Source: Paraburkholderia aromaticivorans (lineage in GTDB: Bacteria > Pseudomonadota > Gammaproteobacteria > Burkholderiales > Burkholderiaceae). Taken from it: a stretch of DNA of 64,000 bases. The translations under genes were made by a program, and so were the position numbers. The stretch covers positions 3,782,001-3,846,000 of the forward strand of contig NZ_CP022989.1 in assembly GCF_002278075.1 (NCBI RefSeq). The letters are read 5' to 3'. Shown piece by piece: positions 1 to 8,755 of the stretch (its first letter is position 1; the number at the start of each line of letters is the position of its first letter). The notes below the pieces were generated by a model. That model saw nothing but the letters and a program-made list of their open reading frames with translations, made no database searches and had not been told where the DNA came from.

Positions 1-864
1 CAGTATCTCGAAGCCAGCTGGTGGTGGAGCGGCAAGCCGGCCGCCGCGGTGGTCGCCACCGTGACCGAGGCCGGCGCGCGCGCGCCGGCGGCGGCGATGG
101 CCGATCCGGCGATCGAGTTCGGCAAACCGGTGCTCGCGACTACTGCCGACGGTGTCGTGAGCGATGCCGCAGGCGGTGGCGCACGCACTGCTCCGAACCG
201 TGGCGCAAGCGTGGCTGCGAGCAACGGCGCACACGCTCTAGCCACCGCAGGTGCCGTCGCCGCAGCAACCCCGATTGCCGAGGCCGGCGCCGGCACCACC
301 ACGGTCAGCAATCCGACCGCGAGGCCGGCCTCAAGCGCCTCCGCTGCCGCCGCAGCCGCGGCGACCGCGCTCGATCGCGATTATCGCTACCGGCTTGCCC
401 GCAAAAACGTTCACGTGGCGTTCGCCAATCTGGGCCAGGCGTTTCAGCGCATGATGCTCGAACCGAAGTCCGCGCAAAAGTTCGTGCCGGAACTCAATGG
501 CCTGCTGGTGCGCAGCCACGTGCTCGCCTCGCAGATCACGGCGGCCGCGCCGCTGCTGCGCACCTCCGGGCAACAGCAGGCCGACGGCGTTTCGTTACAG
601 CCCCTGCAACGCGCGTTGAGCGTGGTGCGCGACAATCTCACCGAAGCCGAAACCGGCACCCCGCCGCCAGCCGATCTGAGCGAGCAGATCAAACAGTTAG
701 GCCGTGAGCTCGATGTGATGGTGGTCGAAACGGAAAAGTCGCCGAACTATTCGGCAGATGCCGTGCATGACATGAAATTGCTTGCTCATCAATGCAAGCA
801 GATGCTGTCGGCGGCGGCGCTGATTCGCAAAGATGCGAGCGTGATCCGCCTGCCGGACGAGTGA
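1..864 (+). CDS. FUSC/YccS-family membrane protein, C-terminal part (5' end outside window)
   Basis: The reading frame is open from base 1 (QYLEASWWWSGKP...) to TGA at 862-864, so only the last 287 residues are present. The first residues look like the end of a membrane segment. They are followed by a long Ala/Thr-rich low-complexity linker (about residues 17-120 of the fragment). A helical cytosolic tail then follows with RKNVHVAFANLGQAFQRMM, typical of the YccS/YhfK type of FUSC proteins. These are inner-membrane proteins related to aromatic-acid efflux components; no substrate is known for this type. The Ala/Thr-rich linker is longer and more repetitive than I would expect. The family call rests on the tail only. 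Confidence 0.7.
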   Translation, partial: QYLEASWWWSGKPAAAVVATVTEAGARAPAAAMADPAIEFGKPVLATTADGVVSDAAGGGARTAPNRGASVAASNGAHALATAGAVAAATPIAEAGAGTTTVSNPTARPASSASAAAAAAATALDRDYRYRLARKNVHVAFANLGQAFQRMMLEPKSAQKFVPELNGLLVRSHVLASQITAAAPLLRTSGQQQADGVSLQPLQRALSVVRDNLTEAETGTPPPADLSEQIKQLGRELDVMVVETEKSPNYSADAVHDMKLLAHQCKQMLSAAALIRKDASVIRLPDE

Positions 865-994
865 GACGGTGCGAGCCGACGTTGCGCGTGGCGCGACTGG
901 TGTACGTGCAGTTTCTGGATAGGCCGGCGTTTTGCGTTGCGGTGAGCATCGCCGCAAGATCAGGCGCAACGCTCGAACCGGGGTGCGCGCAGTC

Positions 995-1204
995 TTACTG
1001 AGAGGTGCCGCTTGCCGGCTTCGCGGCGGTGGCCGCGGCCGCCGCGTCCGATGCAATCGACGGCGCCGGTGCGTTCTGGCTGTCGAAATCGCGCTTTTCC
1101 TTGATGGCGTTATAGAAGAGCGTGGCGATCACCAGCAGCACCGCGACCACGATAAAGACGGCAATGCCAAAGGTCGGGTTCTTCTTGCGCGGCGGTTTGT
1201 TCAT
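995..1204 (-). CDS. small single-pass membrane protein, unknown function
   Basis: This encodes 69 residues, starting MNKPPRKKNP. A basic N-terminus precedes one strongly hydrophobic segment (about residues 12-31, FGIAVFIVVAVLLVIATLF). A charged stretch (KEKRDFD) and an Ala-rich tail follow. The positive N-terminus suggests N-in, C-out insertion in the inner membrane. It is convergent with the FUSC gene and has no operon partner. No functional family is recognised. The protein is real-looking because of the coherent membrane topology and ATG start, not because of a known homologue. Confidence 0.6.
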   Translation of the reverse strand: MNKPPRKKNPTFGIAVFIVVAVLLVIATLFYNAIKEKRDFDSQNAPAPSIASDAAAAATAAKPASGTSQ

Positions 1205-1596
1205 GAGGCGGGCTCGATTCGCGAGGTAGTCGCGGAAGGTGTCTGGGAAGGCGGCATTCTACGCTCGCCGAGCTTGCACTCGGCTTGCAACGGGCACGCG
1301 GTTCAGGTGTCAGGGCATGCACGCGTGAAGTGGCCGGACGCCTGAACCGCCGGGTCCGCACGCTGCACAGGTCGCTGCCCGAGGCAGAACAGGCGCGGAG
1401 CAAGCGCTGCGCCTGCGGCTTTTCGCCCCACGCTGGAGATGGCGCGGGTCGACCCCATGCCCGCATCCGGCGGGGCAACGGTACAAAACGTGCGTTACGA
1501 GGGGGCGTCCAGTTTCGTCTTGTTCGACTTAACGCGCTCGCCTTCGTTATCCGGGTGAACCGGGTCATTTGCCGTACTTCTTGCGAGGAAAACTTC
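1205..1596. other. intergenic stretch, nothing recognised
   Basis: About 390 bases separate the start of the small membrane protein (minus) and the GST gene (plus), so both promoters should lie here. GC-rich frames are open but give Arg-rich shadow proteins. No repeat, hairpin with U-tract or RNA gene was recognised. Confidence 0.4.
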
Positions 1597-2238
1597 GTGC
1601 TGACAATCCATCATCTTGGCCACTCACAATCGGAACGGATCGTCTGGCTGTGTGAGGAACTCGAGATTCCCTACAAGCTCGAAAAATATACGCGCGACCC
1701 GGTCACGCGGTTGTCGCCGCCCGAGCTGAAGGCGCTGCATCCGCTGGGCGCCGCACCGCTCATCGAAGCCGACGCAATCCTGCTTGCCGAATCGGCTGCG
1801 ATTGTCGAATTTATCCTAGCCCGGTATGGTCACGGACGTTTGCAGCATGGGCCCGACCATCCCGATTTCGCTTCCTATCTCTACTGGTTTCATTTCGCTA
1901 ACGGCAATCTTCAGCCGGTCATGGGCCGATCGATGTTCATAGGGCGATGCGGCCTCGCGCCCGACCATCCGATTCAAGTGTCGGTGCAGGGACGACTGGA
2001 CAAGGTGCTCGCGCTGATCGAAGCGCGGCTTGCACAGAACGACTATCTCGCTGGAAGCGCGTTCACCGCGGCAGACATCATGAGCGTCTTTTCGCTGACC
2101 ACGATGCGCCTGTTTCATCCTGTCGATCTCAAGCCGTATCCGAACATACTGGCGTATCTTCAGCGCATCGGCGCACGCGCCGGGTATCAGCGGGCCATGG
2201 CGAAAGGCGATCCCGACTTGACGCCGATGCTGACGTGA
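1597..2238 (+). CDS. glutathione S-transferase family protein
   Basis: This encodes 213 residues from a GTG at 1597, chosen because the GST fold begins here (LTIHHLGHSQSERIVWLCEEL) and GCGAGGA lies 8-14 bases upstream. Longer upstream extensions of the frame are Arg-rich and non-homologous. The N-terminal thioredoxin-like domain (about 1-78) carries the cis-Pro region (LGAAPLIEAD) and the glutathione gamma-glutamyl binding pair ESAAI. The C-terminal helical domain (about 85-213) has the N-capping motif FTAADIMS. Such enzymes conjugate or reduce substrates with glutathione in the cytosol; the substrate cannot be told. It stands alone. Confidence 0.85.
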   Translation: MLTIHHLGHSQSERIVWLCEELEIPYKLEKYTRDPVTRLSPPELKALHPLGAAPLIEADAILLAESAAIVEFILARYGHGRLQHGPDHPDFASYLYWFHFANGNLQPVMGRSMFIGRCGLAPDHPIQVSVQGRLDKVLALIEARLAQNDYLAGSAFTAADIMSVFSLTTMRLFHPVDLKPYPNILAYLQRIGARAGYQRAMAKGDPDLTPMLT

Positions 2239-2435
2239 GTTTCAGGCAGGATTCGCTGTCCATTCAGCTTACGTTTGCGAGGACATATGCACCACCGCGT
2301 GCCGCGCGGCCGGGTGCACTAATCCTGTTTCTCTCGAACCTGTTTTGTCCCAGCTGAAAACGCTCAGTTCGTGCCGGAGCCGCTGTCCGCTCACCCGCGT
2401 CGCCGACCGTGGCGCGGATGCCGGCGAGGCAGGGC

Positions 2436-2906
2436 CTACACCGTATAGCGCACGGGCAGCGCCGTCGAATACTTGATCTGCTCCATCGCGAAGCTCGAAC
2501 TCACGTCGTAGAGCGGCACAGCCGCGATCAGCAGCTTGTAGACGCGGTCATAGTCGTCGATATCCGACACCACCACGCGCAGCAGGTAATCGGTTTCGCC
2601 GCTCATCCGGTACACCTCCACGACCTCCGGAATATCCCGCACCGCACGCGTGAAGGTCTGCGCCCATTCCTCCGTATGCTGATTGGTGCGTACCGCGACG
2701 AACACCGTGGTGCCCACGCCGAGCTTGCGCGCGTCGCAAAGCGCGACCTGCGCGCGGATCACGCCCGCCTCCTTCAAACGCTGCAGCCGCTTCCAGCAAG
2801 GCGTTTGCGACAGGTTCACGCGCTGCGCCAGTTCGGCGATCGGCATGGTCGCGTCTTCCTGCAGCAACTCCAGCAGCTTCCGGTCGATGATATCCATTCC
2901 CATCAT
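2436..2906 (-). CDS. Lrp/AsnC-family transcriptional regulator
   Basis: This encodes 156 residues starting MMGMDIIDRKLLELLQ. The ATG at 2906 is preferred over an upstream extension because the Lrp fold starts here and a GGGGTG ribosome site precedes it. The N-terminal AsnC helix-turn-helix (about 5-60) contains NLSQTPCWKRLQRLKEAGVI. The C-terminal RAM/ligand domain (about 70-150) has SGETDYLLRVVV and closes with the usual acidic/hydrophobic pattern. It is divergent from the cysteine dioxygenase gene, with about 136 bases between starts. By analogy with divergently placed Lrp regulators, it probably senses a sulfur amino acid and controls that gene; this is inference from position. Confidence 0.9.
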   Translation of the reverse strand: MMGMDIIDRKLLELLQEDATMPIAELAQRVNLSQTPCWKRLQRLKEAGVIRAQVALCDARKLGVGTTVFVAVRTNQHTEEWAQTFTRAVRDIPEVVEVYRMSGETDYLLRVVVSDIDDYDRVYKLLIAAVPLYDVSSSFAMEQIKYSTALPVRYTV

Positions 2907-3042
2907 GACACCCCTATAGGAAATTATTCTACTTTTCAGATTCCAAGGGGAATTATATGGAAACTCTTTCTCCGGGCAAACCGGTATAAATATCGCTATC
3001 CGACAATCACAGATAAGCAGCCCGCGCCGCTGCGCAACCAAC
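2907..3042. promoter_or_regulatory. divergent promoter region, Lrp regulator / cysteine dioxygenase
   Basis: This AT-rich spacer stands out from the surrounding GC-rich DNA. It contains two similar A/T-rich elements, GGAAATTATT (near 2919) and GGGAATTATA (near 2949), roughly one long helical step apart. Lrp-type regulators bind such degenerate AT-rich sites in arrays, so these are candidate operators. No footprint is implied. Confidence 0.4.
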
Positions 3043-3717
3043 ATGAGCCAAGACTTTCAATCAGCGTCCCTGCACCGTCCCACCATCCAGCGCGTGCGCA
3101 CCAACGCGACGACTCAGGCGGACTCGCGCGGCGAACCGGCGGACATGCCCTTCCCGGTCGCCGGGCGCCACGCGCCGCTCGCGCGCCTGTGCGCTGCCCT
3201 CGATGCGATGTTCGAAGCCCGCGCGCATTTGCCCGAACCAGCGGATTCGACCTTGTTCGCGCGCAGCATGCGCGTCGCGCTTGCACAGGCGGCAGCGGAC
3301 CCCGACTTGCTCACGGCAGCGCAGCGCGAAGGGTCAGTCGAGAAGTACCGGCGTCATCTGTTGGCTGCGGATCCGCACGGCCGTTATGCGATCGCCGCGC
3401 TGGTGTGGCTGCCGCAACAGGCGAGCCCCGTGCATGCGCATCACACGTGGTGCGGCTACGCGGTAGTGGACGGCACGCTGAGCGAAACGGTATTCGAATG
3501 GAACGGCGCGCAGCACTGCGCGAGCGCCACACGCACGCAGCCGCGCCGGCAAGGCGCCGTGTCGTTCGTGCGAGGCGGCCGTGGCGGGATTCATCAACTG
3601 GGCAATCGCAGCGACGCGCCTGCCGTCTCCCTGCATATTTACGGGGTCGCGGGTGCGCAGATCGCGACGCACGTCAACGATATCTTGCGCACCGCGCAGA
3701 CATCTGCGCTCACCTGA
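3043..3717 (+). CDS. cysteine dioxygenase-type cupin
   Basis: This encodes 224 residues. Cysteine dioxygenases oxidise L-cysteine to cysteine sulfinate using a mononuclear iron centre. The cupin core has the iron-binding His pair in SPVHAHHTWCGYAV (His131, His133) and a third His in GGIHQLGN; a further His lies in SLHIYG. Cys137 after HHT sits where bacterial CDOs often differ from mammalian ones. The first ~40 residues are poorly conserved-looking linker. Divergent from an Lrp regulator, which suggests amino-acid-responsive control. Related thiol dioxygenases (for example 3-mercaptopropionate dioxygenase) share the fold, so the exact thiol is uncertain. Confidence 0.83.
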   Translation: MSQDFQSASLHRPTIQRVRTNATTQADSRGEPADMPFPVAGRHAPLARLCAALDAMFEARAHLPEPADSTLFARSMRVALAQAAADPDLLTAAQREGSVEKYRRHLLAADPHGRYAIAALVWLPQQASPVHAHHTWCGYAVVDGTLSETVFEWNGAQHCASATRTQPRRQGAVSFVRGGRGGIHQLGNRSDAPAVSLHIYGVAGAQIATHVNDILRTAQTSALT

Positions 3718-3876
3718 AACGATGTATCACGGGTGCCTCGCACCCTAGGCGTAACGACACGTGTTGACACGCGACGAGTTCGGCTCCGCGACACTCGCCG
3801 GCGATCCTTTCGCACTGGCAGACGACGCGGGCCCCGCTCGGTCTGCCCCGCGTCCGCTCGCCAATCGAGCACTCTC

Positions 3877-6489
3877 TCAACTCTTGCCGCCCGCCTCGCC
3901 CGCGGTCGGAATCTGCGGTGGAATCGGCGCTGTCTGTCCGGTCGGCGGCGGCGCCGGCCGCGGTTCGTGCGATACGTCGCGCGCCACCGCAAGAGGCGCA
4001 TGCACGGCCCGAGTAGACATCGCCGCCGCGTGCCCCCCGGCGTGCGCATGCGGCGTCATCCCCGCTACGTCGTCGTCCTGCAAGGGCTGCCCTTCGCTGT
4101 CCTTCGACGACGTAAACACCCGCATCTGCGGCACCGGAATCTCGATACCCGCTTCGTCCATCTTGCGCTTCAGACGCAGATTGAACGCGCGCGCCACGCT
4201 CCACTGCTGCAGCGGCCGCGTCTTGATCTGCCCTTTCACGACCATCCAGTTCGGATCGAAACGGTCCAGCCCCCAGACTTCGATCGGACCGAGCATCTCG
4301 CGCCGGTAGCGGAAGTCGGCCATCAGATCGGCGCCGACTTCGCGGATCAGTTGGGTAATCTGATCGACGTCGGTGGAGAACGACATGCGCACTTCGAACA
4401 CCGCATACGCAAAGTCGCGCGACAGGTTCTTGACGATCTTGATCTGCGAGAACGGAATCGCGTGAATCGCGCCTTGCCCGTCGCGCAGCCGCACCGTGCG
4501 GATCGACAGATGCTCGACCGTGCCCGCATGCCCGCCGTCCACGTCGATCCAGTCGCCCACCGAAATCGTATCCTCGATGATGATGAACAGCCCCGTGATC
4601 AGGTCGGTCACGAGCGACTGCGCGCCGAAGCCGATCGCGAGGCCGATCACGCCCGCGCCCGCCAGCAGCGGCGTGACATTGATGCCGAGATTGGCCGCCG
4701 TCACGATGCCCGCGATCGTCATGATCGTGACGAGCAGCACGTTGCGCAGCAGCGGCAGCATGGTGCGCGCGCGCATGCTGGGTGCGCGCGACTTGTTGCG
4801 CGGACCGCCCGGATTGAGCGCTTCGGTGATCGCGGTATCGACCAGAATCCACAGCAGCCAGGCAATGAACACGGTGGCGATGATCGCCGTCACCGCATGC
4901 GCGATACCCCGCGCCGCCACATTCTCTTCGACCATCGCGGCGAGTGAAACGCCCCACAAACGCGCCGCGAGTTCAAAGAAGAACAGCCAGACGAACAGCG
5001 TCAGCAGCGTGCCGAAAAAGCGCAGCAAACGCGTCAGGTACGGCGAGCGGCGGCGCGTGCGCGCGCTGCGCGGACGCGTCAGGCGCAACACGATGGCCGA
5101 CACGAAAAAAGCCAGCACCAGCAGCAGCGCCGTGACCACCGAGATCTGCAGCACGTTTTCGTTCGAACCCGAGCCGCCGAGCGTGGCGACCACCGATGCG
5201 GTGGCGAGCACCAGCACGGGCACGTGCCAGAGTGCGGCGAGCACGTCGAAGGCGTCGGTCGCGGCTTTGTGATGGGTGCGCTGCTCGTAAGGCCGGTTGC
5301 GGATCAGATGCGCGACCGGCCGGCGAAACGCGAGCGCGAAATAACCGGTGAGGACAGCGGCCGTCATGTTGGCCGCGGTCGAAATCAGCGCGGCGAGGTT
5401 CGGCCCGAGTTGATGCGCGACGTCGTAATTGACGGCGGCGTCGCCAAGCGCGCCGCACACACCGACCACGAACAGCACGCGCCGCGCATGGTCGATCAGC
5501 AGGCGCACCGCGATCCGCCGATGCCCCGAGCCGAACAGCGAAAACATGATCAGACAGATCGCGGAGAACACCGCGCCCGCGACGATCGCATAGGCGACCA
5601 CCATGCCGAGCGTACGGCCGAGCGCGTCAGGCATGGCGCGCACGAACAGCAGCGCGGCGAGAAAGGCGATGATCCACGGCCCGACGCGGCGCAGCGCGAA
5701 GATCAGCAGTTCGCGCGTGGTGGGATTCGGATTGAGCCCCATGACGATGTCAAAGCGCCGATACAGCCGGTGCTGCACATAGATGAGCGCGGCGGCGCAC
5801 GCCCCCCAGCCCGCCAGCATCGCAATCATCGAGAACAGAATGCGGCCGAAGCTCTCGTGCCCCTGTCCTGAAATGATCGTGTAGAGCTCGTTGCCCGCGG
5901 CGTTGAAGCGTCCGCCCCAATAGCGGACCGGCGTGCGACCCTGATGCACGTCGGATTCGAACGAGGCGATGCCCGACGCGATCGCGCCGAGCAAACCAGG
6001 GCTCGGTTGCGCGGGCGCGGCCGGTGCGACGTTTTGCGACACGTCGCGCAGCTTTTTGAGCTGGGCGACGAGCGCGGTGCGCTGCCGGTCGTTGTCGAGC
6101 GTGGAGATCACGCTGTCGAGCGAGCGCGTCAGTTCCGCCTGGCTTGCCGGCGAGGGCGCGGACGCGGCCTCCGCCGCCGAGGCGCCCGAAGCGGGGGACG
6201 CGCTCACCGTCGCGCTGTTGATCAGGCTCTGCAAGGCCGGGATTACCGGCGTACCGGTGGCGGCGCCGGCCGCGGCAGCGGTCGCGGGCATCAAACCGAC
6301 ACCCGGGATCAGCGCGACGCAGGCGGCGGCCAGCCATGCGCCAAGCCACGCCGCGAGCGGCGGGCGCACGCCGCGGCGGGCAGCGCGCACGCAATGAACA
6401 GAAGAAAAGCGAAAGGCGGCGTGGGTCGCCGGCTGCCCGCCGTTGAACGGCGCAGCCTCGGCCTCACGCCGCAACGGGCATGACTGCAT
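3877..6489 (-). CDS. large MscS-family mechanosensitive channel
   Basis: This encodes 870 residues. Following an N-terminal hydrophobic stretch that looks like a signal/anchor (about residues 40-70), a periplasmic region with Ala/Ser linkers extends to about 190. Several membrane segments follow, then the conserved MscS pore and beta domain at about 595-800. The pore helix region reads LGINVTPLLAGAGVIGLAIG, followed by FGAQSLVTDLITG and the beta-domain VGDWIDVDGGHAGTVEHLSI. The C-terminus is a His/Ala/Pro-rich tail. The size and domain order match YbiO/YnaI-like large MscS proteins of the inner membrane, which release solutes on hypo-osmotic shock. Start ATG has only a weak ribosome site; an internal start ahead of the hydrophobic stretch is possible. 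Confidence 0.88.
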   Translation of the reverse strand: MQSCPLRREAEAAPFNGGQPATHAAFRFSSVHCVRAARRGVRPPLAAWLGAWLAAACVALIPGVGLMPATAAAAGAATGTPVIPALQSLINSATVSASPASGASAAEAASAPSPASQAELTRSLDSVISTLDNDRQRTALVAQLKKLRDVSQNVAPAAPAQPSPGLLGAIASGIASFESDVHQGRTPVRYWGGRFNAAGNELYTIISGQGHESFGRILFSMIAMLAGWGACAAALIYVQHRLYRRFDIVMGLNPNPTTRELLIFALRRVGPWIIAFLAALLFVRAMPDALGRTLGMVVAYAIVAGAVFSAICLIMFSLFGSGHRRIAVRLLIDHARRVLFVVGVCGALGDAAVNYDVAHQLGPNLAALISTAANMTAAVLTGYFALAFRRPVAHLIRNRPYEQRTHHKAATDAFDVLAALWHVPVLVLATASVVATLGGSGSNENVLQISVVTALLLVLAFFVSAIVLRLTRPRSARTRRRSPYLTRLLRFFGTLLTLFVWLFFFELAARLWGVSLAAMVEENVAARGIAHAVTAIIATVFIAWLLWILVDTAITEALNPGGPRNKSRAPSMRARTMLPLLRNVLLVTIMTIAGIVTAANLGINVTPLLAGAGVIGLAIGFGAQSLVTDLITGLFIIIEDTISVGDWIDVDGGHAGTVEHLSIRTVRLRDGQGAIHAIPFSQIKIVKNLSRDFAYAVFEVRMSFSTDVDQITQLIREVGADLMADFRYRREMLGPIEVWGLDRFDPNWMVVKGQIKTRPLQQWSVARAFNLRLKRKMDEAGIEIPVPQMRVFTSSKDSEGQPLQDDDVAGMTPHAHAGGHAAAMSTRAVHAPLAVARDVSHEPRPAPPPTGQTAPIPPQIPTAGEAGGKS

Positions 6490-6654
6490 GGCAATCCGTA
6501 GGAAAACGGGAGACGCCAGTGTAGCCGCAGTTTCACCGGGAGCAACCTGACATGCGTAACCGAATGTTAGGACGCGGGCGCGGAATTCGTGTAGCGAAGA
6601 CCGCGCGCGCCCTGTGCAGCCTCGTTTGAGGCGCGCTCGCGGGTCGCTTGCGGG

Positions 6655-7302
6655 TCAATACGCAACCGTCGCGATCTGCCGGACGAATCGGCCCTGCTCC
6701 AGTTCATCGACGAAGGCGATGGCGTAATCTTCCGCGGAAATGCGGCTGTTGCCTTCGGCATCGGCCAGCAGTGAGTTCGCGCCGGTGCGGAACTTGCCGG
6801 TGCGCTCGCCGGGTGCGATCAGCGCGGCCGGCGCAAAGAAAGTCCAGTCGAGGTCGGTGACGCCGCGGTAGTAGTCGAATGCCTCGCGGTGCGCGAGCGC
6901 GATGGCCTTGTACGCGTGCGGAAAGCCTTCTGTATCGACCAGTTGCTTGCCCGGCGCCACTTCGAGCGAACCCGCGCCGCCCACCACCACGAGACGCTTC
7001 AGGCCCGCCGCGCGCACGCCTTCGACGAGCGCGCGCGTCGCCTTGCCAAGCGCCGCGAGATCATCTTGCGGCGGCGCGTAGGCGCTCGCCGCCACGTCGT
7101 GACCGCGTACCGCGGCGCTCACACTCGCGGCGTCGAGCAGATCGGCCTGGGCCGCTTTCAGATTCGCCACGTCGGCCGGCACGCGCGCCGGGTTGCGCGC
7201 CAGCGCCGTCACCTGATGCCCGCGGCGGGCGGCTTCCGCGGCGACCCGCGAACCGATCATGCCGGTGGCGCCGAACAACGCGATCTTCAACTGTTTGCTC
7301 AT
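6655..7302 (-). CDS. NAD(P)H-binding (atypical SDR, YwnB-like) protein
   Basis: This encodes 215 residues starting MSKQLKIALFGATGMIGSRV, with the nucleotide-binding motif GATGMIG at residues 10-16. The ATG at 7302 is preceded by AGGAGT, so upstream extension of the frame is rejected. NAD(P)-binding Rossmann domain (pfam13460-like) throughout; a YxxxK-type catalytic pair is not evident, which is common in this subgroup. Family members are cytosolic and mostly uncharacterised. It lies downstream of an Rrf2 regulator gene on the same strand. A palindromic operator identical in design to one before the regulator sits just upstream (7329-7347), so it is probably repressed by that regulator. Confidence 0.85.
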   Translation of the reverse strand: MSKQLKIALFGATGMIGSRVAAEAARRGHQVTALARNPARVPADVANLKAAQADLLDAASVSAAVRGHDVAASAYAPPQDDLAALGKATRALVEGVRAAGLKRLVVVGGAGSLEVAPGKQLVDTEGFPHAYKAIALAHREAFDYYRGVTDLDWTFFAPAALIAPGERTGKFRTGANSLLADAEGNSRISAEDYAIAFVDELEQGRFVRQIATVAY

Positions 7303-7328
7303 TTCAATACTCCTGTCATTGGCAGATA

Positions 7329-7347
7329 TGTAACCGTACTGATTACA
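7329..7347. promoter_or_regulatory. palindromic operator before YwnB-like gene
   Basis: TGTAACCGTACTGATTACA is an imperfect inverted repeat (TGTAA...TTACA) 27 bases upstream of the oxidoreductase start codon. A near copy (TGTAACCATAGTAATTACA) occurs at 7930-7948 before the neighbouring Rrf2-family gene. The shared consensus is TGTAACCRTASTRATTACA. Two copies, one per promoter, are strong evidence for a common operator of the linked regulator. Confidence 0.75.
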
Positions 7348-7447
7348 TATAAACCGGAAAAAAGAGGGGCATGAGCCCCCGTTCGTCGAAAGACGCGTGC
7401 TTCGGTTACCCGATACGCGCCCTTTTCGTCCTGCTTGTTTTGCTACC

Positions 7448-7903
7448 TCACCCGTGCGAACGCTTCTTGCGTTCGCGCAGCTTTTCTGCCCGCACCACGT
7501 CGGCCGTCGCATCGGCCAGCGTACGCGCGCCGAGCGCGGCCTCCATGGCCTGCTGCGCTTCGTCGATGATGCCGCGCAGCACGCCTTGAATGTTGCGCCC
7601 GACCATGCACGCCGGATTCGGCTCCTCGCGATGCAACGCGAATAACTGCGCGTCATCCACCGCACGATACACCTCGAGCAAGGTGATCTGTTCGGGCGCC
7701 CGCGCAAGCAGCGCGCCGCCGCCCGCGCCAAGCTGTGAAGTGGTGAGGCCCGCTTGCGCCAGCATGGCGAGAAGCCGCCGGATCAGCGCGGGATTCGTGT
7801 TCACGCTGCCGGCGATCATTTCCGACGAAAGCGGCACGCCCTCCTGCAACGACAACAGCGCGAGCACATGCACCGCGAATGCAAACCGGCTACTCGTGTT
7901 CAC
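7448..7903 (-). CDS. Rrf2-family transcriptional regulator (YwnA-like)
   Basis: This encodes 151 residues starting at a GTG (7903) that gives VNTSSRFAFAVHVLALLSL, the usual Rrf2 N-terminus, with GGCAGG upstream. An upstream TTG at 7927 would lengthen it but has no ribosome site and lies against the operator. The winged helix covers about residues 1-80 (SSEMIAGSVNTNPALIRRLL). Only one cysteine (PACMVGRN) remains where iron-sulfur Rrf2 proteins such as IscR and NsrR have three. It is therefore probably a cluster-free YwnA-type regulator, perhaps sensing electrophiles or redox state through that cysteine. It probably controls itself and the adjacent YwnB-like gene through the paired operators. 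Confidence 0.85.
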   Translation of the reverse strand: MNTSSRFAFAVHVLALLSLQEGVPLSSEMIAGSVNTNPALIRRLLAMLAQAGLTTSQLGAGGGALLARAPEQITLLEVYRAVDDAQLFALHREEPNPACMVGRNIQGVLRGIIDEAQQAMEAALGARTLADATADVVRAEKLRERKKRSHG

Positions 7904-7929
7904 AGCAAACCTGCCCGGCGACGACAATG

Positions 7930-7948
7930 TGTAACCATAGTAATTACA
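7930..7948. promoter_or_regulatory. palindromic operator before Rrf2 gene
   Basis: TGTAACCATAGTAATTACA is the second copy of the operator described at 7329-7347 and matches it at 16 of 19 positions. It lies 27 bases upstream of the chosen GTG start, the same distance as in the target gene, which also supports that start. Confidence 0.75.
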
Positions 7949-7990
7949 TTTAATCGGGCTGTCAAATGCCCCTGCTGTGCAGCCGGCATG

Positions 7991-8455
7991 TCATTTGTCC
8001 ATCTGCTTTTGCGCGTCGCCCGACTCGCCCGATGACGACGAAGCCGCCGCATTCGTCGACGACGCCGAGCTCTGCGCCGACCACTCCTGCAGCTTGCGCC
8101 CTGCCGACTCGAGGCTCTGCCCCGTGAGCGACGCGGCCTTGCCGAGTTGCGCATGGGTGGCGCTCGCGGCGCTCTGCAGATTGGCTTGCGCGGTCGAAGC
8201 GAGCGCGTTGGGGTCGATGTTGATCGTCGGCGCCGAGGCTGCCGAATCTAGATTCTGCTGCGCGGCGGATTTGGTCGCGTCGACCTGCTGGCCGACGTAG
8301 CTCGCCGCCTGATCGAGCTTCTGAGCGGCGACCTGGGCCGCGTCGTTGAGCTTGCCCGCTACCTGCCCTGCGGACGCGTCGTCCTTATGACAGGCGGCGA
8401 GTCCGCCGAACACGAGGGCCACGAACGCGGCACGGCGCAGCAATGAGGAACGCAT
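7991..8455 (-). CDS. putative lipoprotein, unknown function
   Basis: This encodes 154 residues from the ATG at 8455 (MRSSLLRRAAFV); an in-frame ATG 12 bases upstream is the alternative. A classic lipoprotein signal ends in a lipobox LAAC at about residues 19-22, so the mature protein should be lipid-anchored. The mature part is almost entirely Ala/Ser/Gln-rich helix (GQVAGKLNDAAQVAAQKLDQ) with heptad-like spacing, likely elongated or coiled. It ends in a Ser-rich low-complexity tail. No enzymatic domain is visible. It stands alone. Confidence 0.7.
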   Translation of the reverse strand: MRSSLLRRAAFVALVFGGLAACHKDDASAGQVAGKLNDAAQVAAQKLDQAASYVGQQVDATKSAAQQNLDSAASAPTINIDPNALASTAQANLQSAASATHAQLGKAASLTGQSLESAGRKLQEWSAQSSASSTNAAASSSSGESGDAQKQMDK

Positions 8456-8755
8456 AGATGAAATCATGTTTGAGTGTGAGCCGCGTCGAGCGGCTTCCGC
8501 TTACGAAAACGCGCCCATCATACGCCGTTGCGCTGCACGCGCTCCCAGCGAGCGTGTGGAAGCGCGCTGCTCCGACGCCGCGCCGGGCACCGGGTGACGT
8601 GCGCGCTCGGTTCGCGGCGCCGGCCGCACACCGCACGATCGACTGCATGGCGAGATCGGTCGCGGTTCTGTCAAACGTAGTGGAGTAGACTGCTTGAGCT
8701 TATGTGAGCGTCAGAGAGCATTCGCTGTGTTCCGTTGAACAATTGGAGGCATACG

